Below are positions 7,784-10,232 of a stretch of 10,232 bases of DNA, piece after piece. The DNA comes from DASWNP01 sp035537095. GTDB lineage: Bacteria > Acidobacteriota > Blastocatellia > Pyrinomonadales > Pyrinomonadaceae. The first letter of the stretch is position 1. Every line of letters starts with the position of its first letter. The position numbers were made by a program, and so were the translations under genes. A model generated the notes under the pieces. It did not search any database and had not been told where the DNA came from. It saw only the letters and a list, made by a program, of their open reading frames with translations. The stretch spans positions 1 through 10,232 of the forward strand of contig DATLMV010000074.1 of assembly GCA_035537095.1 (NCBI GenBank), read 5' to 3'.

Positions 7784-8108
7784 AAAAAGATTTCAGACTC
7801 GTCCGCGGGAGAGTGGCATTTACAGATACTTCGGTTTACGAAAAAATTCAACCGCAGGCGTCCGGCATGTTCGGACGAAGCTTGAGAACCGCAAAAGTCT
7901 GTCGGGCCAAGAGACGCGCCTGAAGGGTCTGGACAGGACGGGAGCGCGTCTGTTCAATCGGTCGAAATGGCTGTCGAAAACGGTCTGGAAGATTTCTGTT
8001 CTGGGGGTTTAAAACTGCCGAGTTTTGTCCAACTGGAGTGAACGCCAACTCTGATGCCTTTTTCGCCCCCCAAGTTGCATCGCCCGCCGGAAAATTCCCT
8101 TTAAAACC

Positions 8109-8141
8109 GACGATAGACCATAGACCATAGACGATGGACGG
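8109..8141 (+). repeat. Heptamer tandem repeat cluster, left arm (CATAGAC/GATGGAC type)
   Basis: Four 7-bp units stand in tandem from 8112: GATAGAC, CATAGAC, CATAGAC, GATGGAC. The same unit occurs in opposite orientation at 8172-8204, so the two clusters can pair. The stretch GACGATAGACCA (8109-8120) is a perfect 12-bp complement of 8172-8183. Similar heptamer clusters are scattered in intergenic DNA of many bacteria; their role is not established. Confidence 0.85.
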
Positions 8142-8171
8142 CAGGAGAGTTTCCCTCTCATCAATCGTCTC

Positions 8172-8204
8172 TGGTCTATCGTCCATCGTCCATCGTCCAT
8201 CGTC
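8172..8204 (-). repeat. Heptamer tandem repeat cluster, right arm (inverted)
   Basis: On the plus strand GTCCATC is repeated three times without a gap (8181-8201), flanked by GTCTATC on the left and a partial GTCC on the right. Read on the minus strand this is GATGGAC repeated and then GATAGAC, the same unit as at 8112-8139. The cluster starts four bases beyond the lptD stop codon, so it lies in the lptD 3' untranslated region. Confidence 0.85.
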
Positions 8205-8208
8205 CGCG

Positions 8209-10232
8209 TTAACGAAGATTCTGACCGATTTGCTCGGTTCCGAAAGTGCCGATGCCGTTCAGGCGGAAGCTGAAGACGACGCGGTTCTCCTGCCGGAGAC
8301 CGACGTTGAAGGTGTAGTTCTGCGCGGTGATGGCGCAGCAGTCCCAACTGTAGCCGAGCGTGACGGTCGAGCTAATCAGCGACGAACTTCCCCGCCCCGG
8401 CCGGTTCTGAAAATCGAAGAAGAAGGATGCGCCGCCGAAGATGCCGCGCTCGCGGTCGCCGAGGAAGATGGAGGGACTCCATTGCGAGCCTTGCAGCGTG
8501 CCGGGTTCGTTGCCGTTGCGGTCGGCGAAGGCGGCGAGCGAGGGAGCGAGCGTGACGGCGCGCGTGTAGTAGAAGGTTTGAAACGCCTGCACGAGTTTGC
8601 GGTCGAGCCCGAAGCTGACGGCGATGTCGCGGACGCCGCCGCCCTGCCCGAGCACATCAAGGTCAGTCCGCACGTCGGCAAAGAGCGTCCGCGTCGGGCG
8701 GATGCGCGCCTCGATGTTGAGCGGCGAGAAGCGACGCGGCACGCCGCCGTAGGCGAAGCCGGAGAAAGTGTTCAAGGGATAGAACTGGTTGCGCCGACCC
8801 GGTATCAGCGCGCCGCCGAAATCGGGGTCGAAGAAATATTTCTGCCGGATGGTGACGGAGAACGTCTCGTAGGGCTGGCGCGAGAGAGGCCGCATGGCGT
8901 TCCCGTTTGCCTGCGCGTTGGGCCGCCCGTTCTCGACGGTCGTGCCGTCGGCGTTGCGCCTGACGGGTGCACGGCCCGAGACGTTTTCGGTCGAGCGGCG
9001 CGTGAAGAAGCGGTTCGTGATGCCGAACTCAAACTCGTTGGTGTCGGCGATGGCGTCCATGTAGTCGAAGCGGATGATGCGCTCGAAGTTGGAGATGCCG
9101 GAGATTTTGCGATAGATGATGTAGGGCTCGATGGTGTGGCGAAACCAGAACGTGCCGTCGCGCCGGAAGTTGCGCGCGAGCACGGGCGGGCGCAAGTCCA
9201 ACTCGAACTCGCCGTAGCCGCGCACCACGTCGCGGCTCGTGACGAGTCGCGTCAAGGGGTCGAGCGAGTTTGAATAGTATGTCGCCCGGAGGCCCGCCGT
9301 CGCCGTCGCGCGCCAGCCCGCGCCGAGGTCGAAGGGGAGTGCGAAGCGCGGGTGCATGTCGAGCCGCTGTACCATCGAGGGCGTGATGATCGGGTTCAGC
9401 CCGCCCTCGGCCAGAAATTCGCCGACGTTCTCCACCGTCTCCTTGCGGCTCACGCCTTCGATGCCGCCCTCGAAAGAGAAATAGACGGGCCAGCGTTCGA
9501 TGAAGGCGAGCGGGCCCGGTCGTTTGTCGAGCGTGATGGCCGGGAGCGAGCGCGTGCGGATGCGGACGTTGGGCGTCGAAGTCACCTGCGTGCGCGCCAG
9601 GAAGTTGAAACTGTAGTCGTCGAAATTCTTATTGACGAAAAGTTGCGAGCGTTCTTCGGGCGAGATGGCCTGTTGAATCGAATCGGAGAAGATTTGCCGG
9701 AAGGCGAGATTGGAGGTGATGTTGATGTCGGCGGCGGCGAGAAAGCCGTTCGGGAAATAGTGCACGCCGTCTATGTAGAAACTCGACCCGCCCTGATCCG
9801 GATTCTCGGCGCTCTCCTTGTCGCCGAAGACCCTGTCCTTGATGGCATAGAAACCCATGTTGAAGAAGGAGCGCGAGTTGGCGCGCGTCCGTAGGTCTGC
9901 GCCGAAGCCGTAGCCGCGACGCGTGAAGATGTCGTTGCGGAAGGTCACGTCCGCCGAGCGGCCCAAGGTTTGATAGTAAGCGTTCGAGATGCGGAAGCCC
10001 TTCTTGCCGGAGCCGGAAAAGGTGGGCGTCAGGAACCCCGATGCGCGGTCGCGCGGCTTGATGGAGATGGAGGCATAGGGCACGTAGAAGACGGGCACGC
10101 CCTTGACGTTGAAGGTGGAGCCTTTCGTCCGCACGCGGTCGCGCGGCGTGATGACGGCGCGCTTGGTCTTGAAACTCCACTTCGGCACGTCCTCTTCGCA
10201 GGCCGTGATCTCGCCGTTGACGACGACGAACT
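8209..10232 (-). CDS. lptD: LPS-assembly outer-membrane protein LptD, C-terminal part (5' end cut by window)
   Basis: The frame enters from the right edge and stops at TAA 8209-8211, giving 673 residues. LptD forms the outer-membrane barrel that, with the lipoprotein LptE, inserts LPS into the outer leaflet. Numbering from the first whole codon, ITAC (Cys11), a nearby PKWSF, and VPVFYVPYASIS (45-56) followed by RASGFLTP match the junction of the OstA jellyroll and the barrel; in E. coli this region holds Cys173. The rest shows alternating barrel strands, for example RHTIEPYIIY near 364. The C-terminus has the family signature YSWDCC (Cys631-Cys632), equivalent to E. coli Cys724-Cys725, followed by FSFRLNGIGTFG. 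A hydrophilic Asn/Gly/Arg-rich stretch at about 412-450 is probably a surface loop. No start codon lies in the window; an in-frame GTG at 10188 falls inside the conserved domain and is not the start. The N-terminal jellyroll and signal peptide should lie to the right. Confidence 0.93.
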   Translation of the reverse strand, partial: FVVVNGEITACEEDVPKWSFKTKRAVITPRDRVRTKGSTFNVKGVPVFYVPYASISIKPRDRASGFLTPTFSGSGKKGFRISNAYYQTLGRSADVTFRNDIFTRRGYGFGADLRTRANSRSFFNMGFYAIKDRVFGDKESAENPDQGGSSFYIDGVHYFPNGFLAAADINITSNLAFRQIFSDSIQQAISPEERSQLFVNKNFDDYSFNFLARTQVTSTPNVRIRTRSLPAITLDKRPGPLAFIERWPVYFSFEGGIEGVSRKETVENVGEFLAEGGLNPIITPSMVQRLDMHPRFALPFDLGAGWRATATAGLRATYYSNSLDPLTRLVTSRDVVRGYGEFELDLRPPVLARNFRRDGTFWFRHTIEPYIIYRKISGISNFERIIRFDYMDAIADTNEFEFGITNRFFTRRSTENVSGRAPVRRNADGTTVENGRPNAQANGNAMRPLSRQPYETFSVTIRQKYFFDPDFGGALIPGRRNQFYPLNTFSGFAYGGVPRRFSPLNIEARIRPTRTLFADVRTDLDVLGQGGGVRDIAVSFGLDRKLVQAFQTFYYTRAVTLAPSLAAFADRNGNEPGTLQGSQWSPSIFLGDRERGIFGGASFFFDFQNRPGRGSSSLISSTVTLGYSWDCCAITAQNYTFNVGLRQENRVVFSFRLNGIGTFGTEQIGQNLR

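Larger units (their letters stand above)
8109..8204 (-). terminator. Possible stem-loop at the 3' end of lptD
   Basis: The two inverted heptamer clusters can fold into a long stem in several registers, with a nested GAGAG/CTCTC stem (8145-8149 and 8155-8159) near the centre. On the minus strand the structure directly follows the lptD stop and is followed by GGTTTTAAA, a weak T-run. It may end or protect the lptD transcript. Without a proper U-tract this remains tentative. Confidence 0.35.
7726..8208. other. Intergenic gap between lptD and the protease gene
   Basis: No convincing gene is seen in these 483 bases. The right end, next to the lptD stop, holds two inverted clusters of heptamer repeats. 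The left end holds the promoter-like region and ribosome site of the protease gene. In between there are only short stems: CGTCCG/CGGACG (7859-7864 and 7872-7877), AAAACT/AGTTTT (8011-8016 and 8021-8026) and GATGC/GCATC (8053-8057 and 8077-8081). None has the form of a known RNA that I recognise. Open frames on both strands here begin inside the heptamer repeats and lack a recognisable fold. Confidence 0.7.

Noticed and set aside
7848..8186. Open frame of 112 codons on the minus strand in the lptD-protease gap
   Set aside because: Its start lies in the heptamer repeat, it has no ribosome site, and its sequence shows no domain or signal. It could be a decayed remnant, but nothing supports this.
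8109..8204. CRISPR-like array
   Set aside because: The units are 7 bp, contiguous and inverted, without spacers of constant length.
8134..9273. Open frame of 379 codons on the plus strand
   Set aside because: It starts inside the heptamer repeats and runs antisense to lptD; the N-terminal SSIV-type residues come from translating the repeat.
10186..10188. GTG as start codon of lptD
   Set aside because: It lies within the conserved ITAC...PKWSF segment of LptD and the frame continues open to the window edge, so the true start is outside.

Overview
The window looks like chromosomal DNA from a G+C-rich diderm bacterium. All three genes lie on the minus strand, so transcription runs from right to left. 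The diderm assignment rests on an LptD outer-membrane protein. Secreted proteins combining Asp-box (BNR) repeats, subtilase, Calx-beta and DUF4214 domains, together with short heptamer repeats of the GATGGAC/CATAGAC type, resemble what I know from Acidobacteriota of the Blastocatellia group. That placement is an inference and no search was run.

Layout from right to left. 10232-8209 holds the C-terminal 673 residues of LptD, the outer-membrane LPS-insertion porin; its N-terminus lies beyond the right edge. 8208-7726 is a 483-bp gap. It opens, within a few bases of the lptD stop codon, with two inverted clusters of a 7-bp tandem repeat, and it ends with an AT-rich promoter-like stretch and a strong Shine-Dalgarno for the next gene. 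7725-3853 encodes a complete 1290-residue exported subtilisin-family (S8) protease with a propeptide, FnIII-like and nidogen-like beta domains, two Calx-beta domains and a C-terminal DUF4214 region. 3852-3435 is a 418-bp gap with a perfect 19-bp inverted repeat and two candidate promoters facing left. 3434-1 encodes an exported protein with about ten Asp-box (sortilin/BNR-type) repeats, one Calx-beta domain and a DUF4214 region that is cut by the left edge.

The most notable structure is that the protease and the Asp-box protein, unrelated over most of their length, share a nearly collinear C-terminal module (half a Calx-beta domain plus DUF4214). It is about three quarters identical in protein and includes 63 identical consecutive bases. 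The two genes look like neighbouring surface proteins built by attaching different heads to one common tail, perhaps a sorting or anchoring module. LptD belongs to envelope biogenesis and probably forms a separate unit. I see no CRISPR array, tRNA, rRNA, insertion sequence or phage gene. The long open frames on the plus strand are antisense shadows of the three real genes.
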